19,921 bases of DNA from Thermotoga sp. 4484_232 (GCA_002084985.1 MZGO01000002.1:1-19921); one strand, 5' to 3'; positions 7,384 through 17,633 are shown, counted from the stretch's first letter. Program-made: numbers and translations. Notes: generated from the letters alone by a model not told the origin.

Positions 7384-8670
7384 TTGAGTATACATGGTTT
7401 GATAGCAGTTGTTATCTTCTTTATTGTATACCTTCTTATCATCATAGAGAAACATCACAGAACCGTCATTGCAATACTGGGGGCAGCTGCTCTTCTGTTA
7501 TCCGGTGTTTTTGAAAATCAAATTGAGGCCATCGTGAAATACGTTGATTTCAACGCCATATTCCTCCTTATGGGTATGATGATACTCGTTTCCGTAATTA
7601 AAAGAAGTGGCTTTTTCCAGTTTTTGGGGCTGTACATGCTTAGAATAACAAAAGGGAACATAGTATTCCTTTTTCTGTCCCTGGGAGCTCTGGTTGCTCT
7701 AACATCAGCATTTCTAGACAATGTAACAACCGTTTTGGTGATACTTCCGATAACCCTTGCAATATGTGATAGTTTGGAACTGAATCCTGTCCCCTTCGTT
7801 CTCAACGAGATATTCTCTTCAAACATAGGGGGTACTGCCACCGTAATAGGGGATCCACCAAATATAATGATAGCTTCTGCTGCAAGATTGAGTTTCATGG
7901 ATTTCATAAAAAATGTCGCTCCAGCTGTTTTGCTTGTTTTTGTAGTCGTGGAGGGTGTCTTGCTTATCATATACAGAAAGGAAATTTTCAAAAAACGTCC
8001 ATCAGTGGATTACCAGCGCTTTGACCCGAGGAAGGCGATAGAAGACAGGAGGCTCTTTAATTTCTCGATATTTCTTTTGATAACTGTTATCATCTTGTTC
8101 TCTTTCCAACATATTTTAAGGATAGAAAGCTCCGTCATAGCCCTCTTGATAGGTTTTGTGGCTCTCAGCTATCTCGGTAAGGATGAAGTGGAGGAGGTAT
8201 TAAAGGAAGTTGAATGGGGTACTTTGCTCTTTTTCCTTGGACTCTTCATAATCGTCGGAGGATTAGAAGAGACAGGGATTTTAAAGAAACTGGCGGAGCA
8301 TTTGGTGGTGATTTCTATGGGATCATTCAAATTGGCAGAGATTTTAATCTTGAACGTGTCTGGTATAGCATCTGCTTTCGTCGATAACATTCCTTATACC
8401 GCCACGATGATCCCTATAATAAAAAAATTGCCGGATGTCCATCCATCGCTGTTTTCCAATCTTCATCCCCTCTGGTGGGCATTATCTTTGGGAGCATGTC
8501 TTGGAGGTAATGGGACACCTATCGGTGCTTCTGCAAACGTTGTGGCGCTAGCCCTTCTCAAAAGATTCACAAAAAGAGAGATCTCCTTCATTGAGTTCAT
8601 GAAAGTCGGGATAGTTGTGCTGATAGTGAGTTTCACCATATCGAGTGTGTATATGGTACTGAGATATTAG
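7384..8670 (+). CDS. ArsB/NhaD-type ion permease, first copy
   Basis: This is a polytopic membrane protein of 428 residues in the ion-transporter superfamily that includes ArsB, NhaD and SLC13-like carriers. Both halves carry the family signature. The first half has SAFLDNVTTVL and then SNIGGTATVIGDPPN; the second has SAFVDNIPYTATMIP and then GACLGGNGTPIGASAN. The substrate cannot be assigned: arsenite, Na+/H+ or anions are all possible. TTG 7384 is the likely start because GAGGAGG lies eight bases before it; the frame also opens at ATG 7351, but that lacks a ribosome site. It is divergent from the propeller gene with about 53 bases between starts, and is followed 14 bases later by the CBS gene. 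Confidence 0.88.
   Translation: MSIHGLIAVVIFFIVYLLIIIEKHHRTVIAILGAAALLLSGVFENQIEAIVKYVDFNAIFLLMGMMILVSVIKRSGFFQFLGLYMLRITKGNIVFLFLSLGALVALTSAFLDNVTTVLVILPITLAICDSLELNPVPFVLNEIFSSNIGGTATVIGDPPNIMIASAARLSFMDFIKNVAPAVLLVFVVVEGVLLIIYRKEIFKKRPSVDYQRFDPRKAIEDRRLFNFSIFLLITVIILFSFQHILRIESSVIALLIGFVALSYLGKDEVEEVLKEVEWGTLLFFLGLFIIVGGLEETGILKKLAEHLVVISMGSFKLAEILILNVSGIASAFVDNIPYTATMIPIIKKLPDVHPSLFSNLHPLWWALSLGACLGGNGTPIGASANVVALALLKRFTKREISFIEFMKVGIVVLIVSFTISSVYMVLRY
7387..7415 (-). promoter_or_regulatory. possible promoter for the propeller gene
   Basis: On the minus strand, ATAACA (7415-7410) and TATACT (7392-7387) are separated by 17 bases, four and five matches to the sigma-70 consensus. It would lie inside the start of the divergent permease gene and about 57 bases before GTG 7330. 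Short AT-rich matches like this occur by chance. Confidence 0.3.
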
Positions 8671-8684
8671 GGGAGGGATACGCT

Positions 8685-9116
8685 TTGAAAAAGGTGAAAG
8701 AGATTTACAGGACCATATCCACGAAACCAACAATCGTCTCTCGAAACGCACATATAAAAGAGATCGTTAAAATGCTGCTTGAGGATCCTATAACCAGATC
8801 TGTTTACGTGGTTGACGATGGGAAGATAGTTGGCATCATAACTGTTCTTCACCTTCTCAAGGTATCTGGTTACAGGTTTCTTGGTATCCTTCCAAAACCC
8901 GAGGACGTCTTGAAAGATCTGAGGGTCATAATGGCCAAAACAGCTGAAGAGATCATGATGAAACCTCTTTGGGTAACCCCAGAAACCCCTATATCCGATG
9001 CTTTGAAGATAATGATAGACAACGATGTTCAAGAGCTACCAGTTGTGGATGAAATGGGAAGGATCATAGGAGATTTGAGCTCTTTAGAGGTGCTGAACGC
9101 TCTTTGGAGGGAATAA
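8685..9116 (+). CDS. CBS-domain pair protein
   Basis: The 143-residue soluble protein consists of two CBS motifs (about residues 7-60 and 78-140) and nothing else. Typical CBS cores are visible in VYVVDDGKIVGIITV and in LPVVDEMGRIIGDL. It closely resembles, from memory, T. maritima TM0935, which also sits next to an SAH deaminase. CBS pairs bind adenine nucleotides or SAM-type ligands and gate enzymes or transporters. Its position between two permeases of one family strongly suggests that it regulates one or both, but that is inference. The start is TTG 8685 behind GGGAGGG, and the stop is followed one base later by the second permease. Confidence 0.9.
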   Translation: MKKVKEIYRTISTKPTIVSRNAHIKEIVKMLLEDPITRSVYVVDDGKIVGIITVLHLLKVSGYRFLGILPKPEDVLKDLRVIMAKTAEEIMMKPLWVTPETPISDALKIMIDNDVQELPVVDEMGRIIGDLSSLEVLNALWRE

Positions 9117-9117
9117 C

Positions 9118-10398
9118 ATGTTAGAAAAAATCTTTGTAATGAGTATATTCATACTAACCTATTACTTCATAATATTTGGGAAGCTTCAAAGGTCAGCAAT
9201 CGTTTTTCTCATGGGACTTATAGTTGCTCTCACCAAATTTGTTGAAGGAATGAAAATACACAGAATAGGTGAGTTCATCGATATGAACACTATAGGACTT
9301 CTTCTTGGCATGATGATAATAGTTGGTGTTCTCAAGAAAACGGGTTTCTTTCAGTACGCAGCTATTAAAGTAATAAAAGCGGGAGGCAGTGATTTTTGGA
9401 GATTGACCGTGCGCATATCGATGCTTGTTGCTATTTTTTCGGCATTTCTTGACAATGTAACAACGATACTGCTGTTCTCCCCCATCCTTTTCCTTCTCCT
9501 TGACACCGTGGAGGTGGATCCCACACCTTTCCTTTTCTTGATAGTCATATCTTCCAACATTGGAGGAACAGCCACCATGATAGGAGATCCCCCGAACATA
9601 CTCGTTGGTTCTGCGAGTGGAATTGGTTTTCTGAAATTCATGCTCTTCATGGCTCCTCCTTCCATAATAGCCTTCTTTGCAACTCTTTGGTTGTTCAAAA
9701 AAAGGTTTTTGGTCATAACAGATGTCAAGGAAAAATTAGAAAGGGTTTCTTTCATGGAACCCGAAAAAGCGATAACCGATAAAAAACTGCTGAAAAGAGT
9801 TATATGGGTCTTCGTGGGTGTAATATTCTTCTTCACACTCCACGAGATCCTGGATTACGAAATGGCGATGATCGCTCTTACAGGCGCCACCCTGGTCATG
9901 ATACTTTCAGGTGAAAGTTTTGAGAGTATATCTTCCAGTATAGAATGGGACACCATATTCTTTTTCGCAGGACTCTTCATGATAGCTTACGCTCTGGAAG
10001 AAGTAGGGATAGTTTCTTTGATCTCAAGAGGGATCTTGGCGTTCTCAAAAAATGCCCTTCTTCTGAAGATAATATTCCTTTGGATCTCAGGATTGACATC
10101 TTCATTCATAGGGGCCGTTCCAACAGTTTCTGTCATGATCCCTGTTGTCAGAGATCTCGTAAGCAAGGGATTCCCGGAAACCTTATGGTTCGCTCTGGCT
10201 CTTGGTGCGAGTTTCGGAGGTATAGGTACCATGACAGGTACAGCATCCAGCATAGTTGGGATAGGGCTTCTAGAGGGACATATAAAGAAGAAAATAGGTT
10301 ATATTGAATACCTGAAAATAGGCTTCCCTGTCATGGTACTGTGCAACGCGATTTCAACTTTATACATTGTCCTACTCCACATAGTTATGAAAGGGTGA
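9118..10398 (+). CDS. ArsB/NhaD-type ion permease, second copy with altered C-terminal half
   Basis: This is a 426-residue polytopic membrane protein, paralogous to the first permease. The N-terminal half keeps the signature SAFLDNVTTIL and SNIGGTATMIGDPPN. In the second half the equivalent of SAFVDNIP reads SSFIGAVPTV, losing the Asp-Asn pair, and the GGNGTPIGASAN loop reads GGIGTMTGTASS. This protein therefore keeps only one of the two pseudo-symmetric polar re-entrant signatures and may differ in ion coupling or act with its paralogue. It begins at ATG 9118 directly after the CBS gene, with GGAGGG upstream overlapping the end of that gene, and its stop precedes the deaminase by six bases. 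The substrate is unknown. Confidence 0.87.
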   Translation: MLEKIFVMSIFILTYYFIIFGKLQRSAIVFLMGLIVALTKFVEGMKIHRIGEFIDMNTIGLLLGMMIIVGVLKKTGFFQYAAIKVIKAGGSDFWRLTVRISMLVAIFSAFLDNVTTILLFSPILFLLLDTVEVDPTPFLFLIVISSNIGGTATMIGDPPNILVGSASGIGFLKFMLFMAPPSIIAFFATLWLFKKRFLVITDVKEKLERVSFMEPEKAITDKKLLKRVIWVFVGVIFFFTLHEILDYEMAMIALTGATLVMILSGESFESISSSIEWDTIFFFAGLFMIAYALEEVGIVSLISRGILAFSKNALLLKIIFLWISGLTSSFIGAVPTVSVMIPVVRDLVSKGFPETLWFALALGASFGGIGTMTGTASSIVGIGLLEGHIKKKIGYIEYLKIGFPVMVLCNAISTLYIVLLHIVMKG

Positions 10399-10404
10399 TG
10401 ATAA

Positions 10405-11458
10405 ATGGTCATATGTAACGCAAGAATTTTGAAAGATTGGTCCTCCACGCCGTTTGAAGGGTTTTTGAGGATAGAAAACGGTAAAATCGTAGAGATAGGG
10501 AGAAAAACAGATGTCTGTGATATCGACTTGGAAGGGAAGCTCATCATTCCTGGATTTTTCAACACTCATACACATGCCCCCATGTCACTTCTCAAAGGCA
10601 TTTCCGATGATGAGCCTTTCGATACATGGCTTTTCAAGAAGGTTTTACCAGTAGAGAATAAGCTTACGGAGGAGATGATATATTGGGGGACAATACTGGC
10701 TCAAATGGAGATGGTGAGAAGAGGGATCGTAGCTTTCGTTGATATGTACTTCAAAGAGGAATGGGTGGCTCAGGCAGTGGCAGATTTTGGTATGAAAGCT
10801 GTTTTGACAAGGGGATTGGTTGGGGATGAGAGGGATGATGGAGGAAGGCTAAGAGAGAACTTAGCGCTGTTTGAGAAATGGCATGAAAGCCATGGTGGGA
10901 GGATAAAAATAGGGTTTGGACCACATTCGCCTTACCTATCTATTGAAGTTAGGTATGAGCAAAGTGAAGATGATAGCGGTTCACTGTGTTTACATGGAAG
11001 AAAGCGAGATGAAAGAGGCAAAAAAAGCCTTTTCTTTTTACATATCCCATAATCCTTCGAGCAATTTGAAACTTGGAAACGGTGTACCCAAGGTTCATGA
11101 AATGATGAAAAATGAGTTGATAGTCTCTCTTGGAACCGATGGTTCTGCCAGCAACAATTCTCTGGATATCTGGCATGAGATGAGGCTCGCTGCACTCATT
11201 CAAAAATTGAGAAATCCAAAATTTCTTCCATCTAAAACAGTTTTTAAAATCGCCACATTTAATGGGGCGGTAGCTATGGGTTTTGAAAAATCCGGAAAAG
11301 TGGTGGAAGGCTTTGATGCGGATATTGTAGTTGTGGATACCAAGAAACCGCATTATTACCCTGAGATCGACTATTACGATGGGAAGTTCCTTAAAGTTGA
11401 AGAAGAACAGGTTTATAAAAAAGTGGAAGAGATAAAGGATAAAATATTATCAATCTGA
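10405..11458 (+). pseudogene. broken S-adenosylhomocysteine/5'-methylthioadenosine deaminase
   Basis: The two parts together match the amidohydrolase-family SAH/MTA deaminase typified by T. maritima TM0936 (406 residues). The first frame runs from ATG 10405 and includes the metal motif FNTHTHAP and GFGPHSPYL. At about 10945-10951 the homologous reading moves to another frame, which continues with AVHCVYM, SHNPSSNLKLGNG and LGTDGSASNNS. Compared with the remembered TM0936 sequence, about 36 residues are missing at the junction, including the segment with the third metal-binding histidine (His200 in TM0936). About 24 residues near the C-terminus (around 11361-11376) are also missing. The first frame ends at a stop at 11050-11052. 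A working enzyme is not expected. The 3' end overlaps the convergent padR gene by nine bases. Confidence 0.85.
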
Positions 11459-11818
11459 ATTTTTCTTTTTTTCCAGATTATCGTATATCTCTAAGAACTT
11501 ATCCAAACTGACCTTTAAATTTCTCATGATTCGAGCTGTATCTCTCAAATACTCTCTCCCCAGTGGGGTCAGTTTGTAAACCTTTCTAGGTGGTCTCATG
11601 GTAATATCCCATTCTGGTGTTATGAATCCTGAAGCTTCTAGGAACGAAAGGCTTCGATACAAGCTCCCCATATGACCAATACCCGGGAAAATTATCCCAA
11701 ATTCTTTCAACCTTGAGGCTAGCTCGTATCCATACGATGGTTTTTCGGCTATGAGCAAGAGCAAGCAACTTGCCATCCACCATCCAGGTCCACCAAATCC
11801 CATGTAACCTCTTGGCAA
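11450..11818 (-). CDS. PadR-family transcriptional regulator
   Basis: This 122-residue protein is a winged-helix repressor of the PadR type. The conserved early segment KPSYGYELASRL is followed by GSLYRSLSFLEASGFI, where the recognition helix is expected, and then by KVYKLTPLGREYL from the wing. A C-terminal helix (about residues 90-118) would mediate dimerisation. The start is TTG 11818 behind GGAGGG. It lies 14 bases downstream of the DUF4382 lipoprotein gene on the same strand, so the two are probably one transcript, and autoregulation of that pair is the simplest guess. PadR proteins respond to many ligands and nothing here identifies one. The N-terminus MPRGYMGFGGPGWW is unusually glycine- and tryptophan-rich. 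Confidence 0.88.
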   Translation of the reverse strand: MPRGYMGFGGPGWWMASCLLLLIAEKPSYGYELASRLKEFGIIFPGIGHMGSLYRSLSFLEASGFITPEWDITMRPPRKVYKLTPLGREYLRDTARIMRNLKVSLDKFLEIYDNLEKKKNSD

Positions 11819-11832
11819 ATTATCCCTCCAAT

Positions 11833-12720
11833 TTACTTAACTGTTATAACCAGATTATCTATATCGCCGGTTACATCTATCGTTGTACTACCGTCAGGTT
11901 CTGTTTCTAAGAGAACATCCAAGAGATCATTTAAAAATTCTTCAGGGAGGTTTTCTATAACACTTTCATACGTTTCTTTTCTATAGACGTATACCGCGTA
12001 ATGACCTTCCTTAACCTTGAGGAATCTGAATTCCCCCCTCTCCCATATTCCGTGTTCATCGTGCGAAAAAGTCGTTATCGTTTCATCATCTTTCATCACC
12101 AGCAAAGCTTTGGGAACACCATTTCCAGTGGCATCCCTGACGAATCCTTGAACATCGTACAACAAGCCATGCCTTTCGTGAACAACTGGTGTCATTCTTA
12201 TCATAGGATTGGGTCTTTCAAGAGCATCCGGCCATCTACCGTTTATCTTCAAGGATCTTGAGAGATCAAAATCGAGGACAATTTCGGTATCTTCTTCTAG
12301 GGTTAAGGGTTCTCTAAATGGATACTTTATGGAACCCGAAACGATGGCAACAGGAAGGACAAGGTTTTCACCATCTAGATTGAATGTCACAGTAGCATCT
12401 CCCACCTCGAATCTGAGTTGAGTGTACGTTCCACTCGCTTCGATGGATGATATCTTGTACATATCACCTATTAGATCCATAAAATCAACGCATATGGGAT
12501 TATCCGATACGACAAGGCTTCCTTCATCCGACATCAACAGTACCCTGTTTATTTCAACTTCGAGGCTGGTGACGGATGAAATCGGGACTACACCGTCTGT
12601 TATGTAAAAATCGACCCTACTCAACTCACCGGGTTCCTCGCCGGTGAATATACCTGGCTTAAAACAGCCAGTAAGTATTATCAATAAAACCGAAGAAAGA
12701 ATAAGAAATGACTTTTTCAT
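11833..12720 (-). CDS. DUF4382-type lipoprotein
   Basis: This 295-residue protein has a lipoprotein signal: basic MKKS, a hydrophobic stretch, and the lipobox LTGC with Cys19 as the predicted lipidated residue. The following region (about residues 30-180), starting at RVDFYITD and containing SLEVEINRV, looks like the DUF4382 domain found in exported bacterial proteins of unknown function. Residues about 185-255 look like a prealbumin/carboxypeptidase-regulatory beta sandwich (VQGFVRDATGNGVPKAL). It should sit on the outer face of the cytoplasmic membrane or in the outer sheath. GAGGTGATG lies five bases before ATG 12720. The upstream gap of 78 bases after the PLP-enzyme gene contains AT-rich stretches but no convincing promoter. 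Confidence 0.78.
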   Translation of the reverse strand: MKKSFLILSSVLLIILTGCFKPGIFTGEEPGELSRVDFYITDGVVPISSVTSLEVEINRVLLMSDEGSLVVSDNPICVDFMDLIGDMYKISSIEASGTYTQLRFEVGDATVTFNLDGENLVLPVAIVSGSIKYPFREPLTLEEDTEIVLDFDLSRSLKINGRWPDALERPNPMIRMTPVVHERHGLLYDVQGFVRDATGNGVPKALLVMKDDETITTFSHDEHGIWERGEFRFLKVKEGHYAVYVYRKETYESVIENLPEEFLNDLLDVLLETEPDGSTTIDVTGDIDNLVITVK

Positions 12721-12798
12721 TGACTCATCACCTCGATATGAAGGTTACTATATAAAGCTTATCAGAACAGATTCAGGATATCAAGTTCTGGAATATCT

Positions 12799-13950
12799 TC
12801 ATCCATTGACAGCTCGTATTATCCTAGAGAGAGCTTCTTTGAGGATAGATCTCGGTGTTGCGATGTTCATTCTCATAAAACCCTTACCAGTATCACCGAA
12901 TTTTCGACCATCTTGGAGCCACACCCCTTTTTCTACAAGAATCCTTGGAAGATCTTCAAATGGTATACCACATATTCTGAAATCGAGCCACATCAGGTAC
13001 GTACCCTCAGGTTTTTTGGCTTTCACACAAGTTTTCTGAAGTCTCTCAAGAACGAAATTTATGTTCCCTTCAAGGTATTCGATCAGATCATTCAGCCAGT
13101 CGTCTCCACTCTTGTACGCTTCCATCGTCGCGATTATGGAGAAAACATTCGATAATTGAAGGTGGAGAGAATTCACTTCTTTCTCTATAATCTTTCTGAT
13201 GCGTGGATTGGGAACGATCGCAAACGCTGATTGGATACCAGCCAAATTGAAAGTTTTATTCGGAGAGCTTAGAACCACGAGTCTGTCATGGATTCTTTCG
13301 ATTTCCACCATGGATACGAAGTCGTTAGGTTTGTATATTATATCCATGTGGATTTCATCTGATATCACCAATAGATCGTTCTCTTCAGCTATTTTTGCAA
13401 CATCTTCAAGCTCGTCTTTGGTCCAAACCCTACCAACGGGATTGTGAGGATTACATAAAATGATCGCTTTTGCGCCTTTCGCTTTTTCCTTCAAATCCTC
13501 CAAATTCATGATGTATCTATCATCCTGCAGCAAAAGAGTGTTTTCTACAATCATCCTGGAATTACTTTCTATGACATCAAAAAATGGCCAGTAAACTGGT
13601 GGTTGGATTATGATACCATCACTTTTGGACGTGAACAGTCTGAGCAGTAGTGCTATTCCCGGTACAACCCCTGGGATGTAAACTATCCAGCTTCTGGGCA
13701 CATTTATACCATGCCTCCTCGCGTACCAATTCGTTATGGCCTCGTAATACTCTTCCGGCCTGAAAGTATAACCAAATATCCCATGCTTTACCCGTTTTTC
13801 AAGTGCCTTCAAAACCTCAGATGGTGCTTTGAAATCCATGTCTGCAACCCACATAGGTATCAGATCCTCCGGTACGTTACCTTCCACCTCGGGTTTGAAA
13901 TCCCATTTGTAAGAATTCGTCCCTCTTCTCTCCACCACCTCATCGAACAA
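12799..13950 (-). CDS. PatB/MalY-type PLP-dependent C-S lyase or aminotransferase
   Basis: This 383-residue fold-type I PLP enzyme resembles the PatB/MalY cystathionine beta-lyase branch of class I/II aminotransferases. Visible motifs are IPMWVADMDF near the N-terminus (residues 31-40), typical of this branch, QPPVYWPF, NPHNPVGRVW (Asn170), ISDEIHMDI (Asp198), and SSPNKTFNLAGIQ with the PLP lysine at Lys232. The C-terminal domain includes GTYLMWLDF. The usual reaction is beta-elimination of cystathionine or cysteine to pyruvate, ammonia and a thiol, though some members are aminotransferases. The start is TTG 13950, with GGAGGTG eight bases upstream. It may be cotranscribed with the lipoprotein gene 78 bases downstream. 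The divergent gap to the next plus-strand gene (13951-14095) contains no clear promoter that I can defend. Confidence 0.92.
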   Translation of the reverse strand: MFDEVVERRGTNSYKWDFKPEVEGNVPEDLIPMWVADMDFKAPSEVLKALEKRVKHGIFGYTFRPEEYYEAITNWYARRHGINVPRSWIVYIPGVVPGIALLLRLFTSKSDGIIIQPPVYWPFFDVIESNSRMIVENTLLLQDDRYIMNLEDLKEKAKGAKAIILCNPHNPVGRVWTKDELEDVAKIAEENDLLVISDEIHMDIIYKPNDFVSMVEIERIHDRLVVLSSPNKTFNLAGIQSAFAIVPNPRIRKIIEKEVNSLHLQLSNVFSIIATMEAYKSGDDWLNDLIEYLEGNINFVLERLQKTCVKAKKPEGTYLMWLDFRICGIPFEDLPRILVEKGVWLQDGRKFGDTGKGFMRMNIATPRSILKEALSRIIRAVNG

Positions 13951-14095
13951 GATGTGAGCACCTCCTTGTCGAATTCTTCCTTCAAATTGTACATTCCTAA
14001 GCTGTGATCTTTACCAACTTCGTTCAAAAAATCCAAGATTCATCGAGTGGTTGGATGTTAAAATATCTTGATATCTGAGAGAGGGGGGAGTGAAT

Positions 14096-15046
14096 ATGTC
14101 CATTTGTTCAAAACTTAAAGGTGGGCTCTGGGGAGTAATAGTTGGTGATTCCTTCGGCTTTACCTATCAGATGATGAGCAGGTGTTTGGATCGAGATTTT
14201 AAAGAGGTAGGGGAAATTCATACACCTTATGGTTTGTGGAGTGATGATTCATCTCTCACCTTGGCGACTGCGGATGCCCTGATAGAAGGATACGATGTTT
14301 CGAAAATAGCAAAGAATTTCGTCCAATGGTTTTATGATGGAGAATTCACCCCAAGGGGATTCTCGTTTGATCATGGTAGAACCACTAAAAAAGCGATAAG
14401 ACGTATTGCAAGGGGTATTCCACCCTTAGAGGCAGGAGGAGATGAGGAATGGGATAACGGTAACGGATCCCTCATGAGGATACTACCGGTCGTTTTTTAC
14501 ACCTACTTCAATATCAACAACAAACATGAAAGACTGAGAGTAATACATGAAGTTTCAAAAATAACACATGCTCACCCAAGGACACTAATGGGCTGTGGTA
14601 TATACTCCTTGATGATTTGGAATATTCTCGATGGAGTGGATAAGATGAAGTCTTATTACAAATCGATCGAGGAGAGTAAGGAAATCTACTCAGGAGAATA
14701 TTACCTCAACGAGTGGAAGCACTATGAAAGAATTCTGAGTGGGAACATACACGAATTCGGTATAGATGATATAAAGGGAAGTGGCTACGTTGTTCACACC
14801 TTAGAAGCTGCTCTTTGGGCTTTCCTTAGAACCAGCGGTTTCGAAGAAGCAGTGAAAGAAGTGGTGTCTTTAGGAGGAGATGCTGATACGACGGGAGCCG
14901 TAACGGGAGGATTGGCGGGAACCTACTATGGTCTGGAAGCTATTCCAAGAGATTGGATAGGCAGAATCGAGAGAAAGGGAGAAGTGGAAAGTATCATTGA
15001 ATCCTTTGTTGATAGTTTACCGGTAGACTTAGAAGGACTTTCCTGA
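14096..15046 (+). CDS. ADP-ribosylglycohydrolase family protein
   Basis: The 316-residue protein belongs to the DraG/ADP-ribosylglycohydrolase family, which removes ADP-ribose from proteins or small molecules using a dinuclear Mg or Mn site. Visible elements are the early GVIVGDSFGF, the metal-binding GLWSDDSSLTLATADAL segment, NGNGSLMRILPVVF, SKITHAHPR, and the C-terminal metal motif GGDADTTGAVTGGLAGTYYG. The first acidic motif reads S-D-D-S rather than the common T-D-D-T, a conservative change. ATG 14096 has GGGGGGAG five bases upstream; GTG 14090 is an in-frame alternative inside that site. No ADP-ribosyltransferase, toxin or nitrogenase gene is visible nearby, so the target is unknown. 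Confidence 0.9.
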   Translation: MSICSKLKGGLWGVIVGDSFGFTYQMMSRCLDRDFKEVGEIHTPYGLWSDDSSLTLATADALIEGYDVSKIAKNFVQWFYDGEFTPRGFSFDHGRTTKKAIRRIARGIPPLEAGGDEEWDNGNGSLMRILPVVFYTYFNINNKHERLRVIHEVSKITHAHPRTLMGCGIYSLMIWNILDGVDKMKSYYKSIEESKEIYSGEYYLNEWKHYERILSGNIHEFGIDDIKGSGYVVHTLEAALWAFLRTSGFEEAVKEVVSLGGDADTTGAVTGGLAGTYYGLEAIPRDWIGRIERKGEVESIIESFVDSLPVDLEGLS

Positions 15047-15130
15047 AATAAAAAGCACCTTCATAACAGATCCTTAATATGCTCCTGGCATAATCTAAAA
15101 GAGCGTGTTCATATATAGCGGGGTGAGACG

Positions 15131-15376
15131 ATGCCATGGGTTAAGAAAGAAGATTGTATCAAATGCAAGATATGTGTGAACGTATGTCCTGTGGAAGGCG
15201 CCATAAAAATAGATCGGGAGGGCTATCCTGAGATAGACAACGATGTATGTCCAAGATGCGGTTTGTGTATGGAGAAATGTCCTAAAAATGCCATCAGACC
15301 AAATTACGAAAATCCCTTGCTAAGAGGTCGTGGCAGGTTCAGAAGAGGTTGGGGAAGAGGTAGAAGGAAGTTTTGA
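15131..15376 (+). CDS. 2[4Fe-4S] ferredoxin-type protein with Arg/Gly-rich tail
   Basis: The 81-residue protein carries two classic 4Fe-4S motifs: Cys9, 12, 15 followed by Cys19-Pro, and Cys40, 43, 46 followed by Cys50-Pro. It should carry electrons in the cytoplasm. The last 17 residues, from Arg65, are a strongly basic RGRGRFRRGWGRGRRKF tail absent from ordinary ferredoxins. Similar Gly/Arg tails occur in small iron-sulfur and DUF5320-type proteins near MinD-like ATPases and NifX/NifB-domain proteins in anaerobes, from memory. GGGGTGAG lies upstream of ATG 15131. The 84-base gap before it has a short inverted repeat, TATGC and GCATA at 15078-15092, of unclear meaning. Confidence 0.9.
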   Translation: MPWVKKEDCIKCKICVNVCPVEGAIKIDREGYPEIDNDVCPRCGLCMEKCPKNAIRPNYENPLLRGRGRFRRGWGRGRRKF

Positions 15377-15422
15377 GAGAGGTAATCCCTCTTCCCTCAA
15401 ATCGCCTTAGGATATCCTCCCG

Positions 15423-17633
<2,211 letters not shown>

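Noticed and set aside
11438..11472. GATAA-AATA-TTATC hairpin followed by a broken T-run (11460-11472), as a terminator for the deaminase transcript.
   Set aside because: The stem is only five A/T-rich pairs, eight bases separate it from the T-run, and the T-run is explained by lysine codons of padR on the other strand.
11452..11479. Inverted repeat AATCTG and CAGATT around a T-rich loop.
   Set aside because: Six-base arms with a 16-base loop are expected by chance, and both arms lie in coding sequence.
12777..12797. GATAT and ATATC inverted repeat between the PLP-enzyme and lipoprotein genes, as a PadR operator.
   Set aside because: The arms are only five bases, overlap the end of the PLP-enzyme gene, and lie far upstream of the lipoprotein start.
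15377..15400. GAGAGG and CCTCTT hairpin after the ferredoxin gene, as a terminator.
   Set aside because: The stem is weak and no T-run follows; transcription probably continues into the protease gene.
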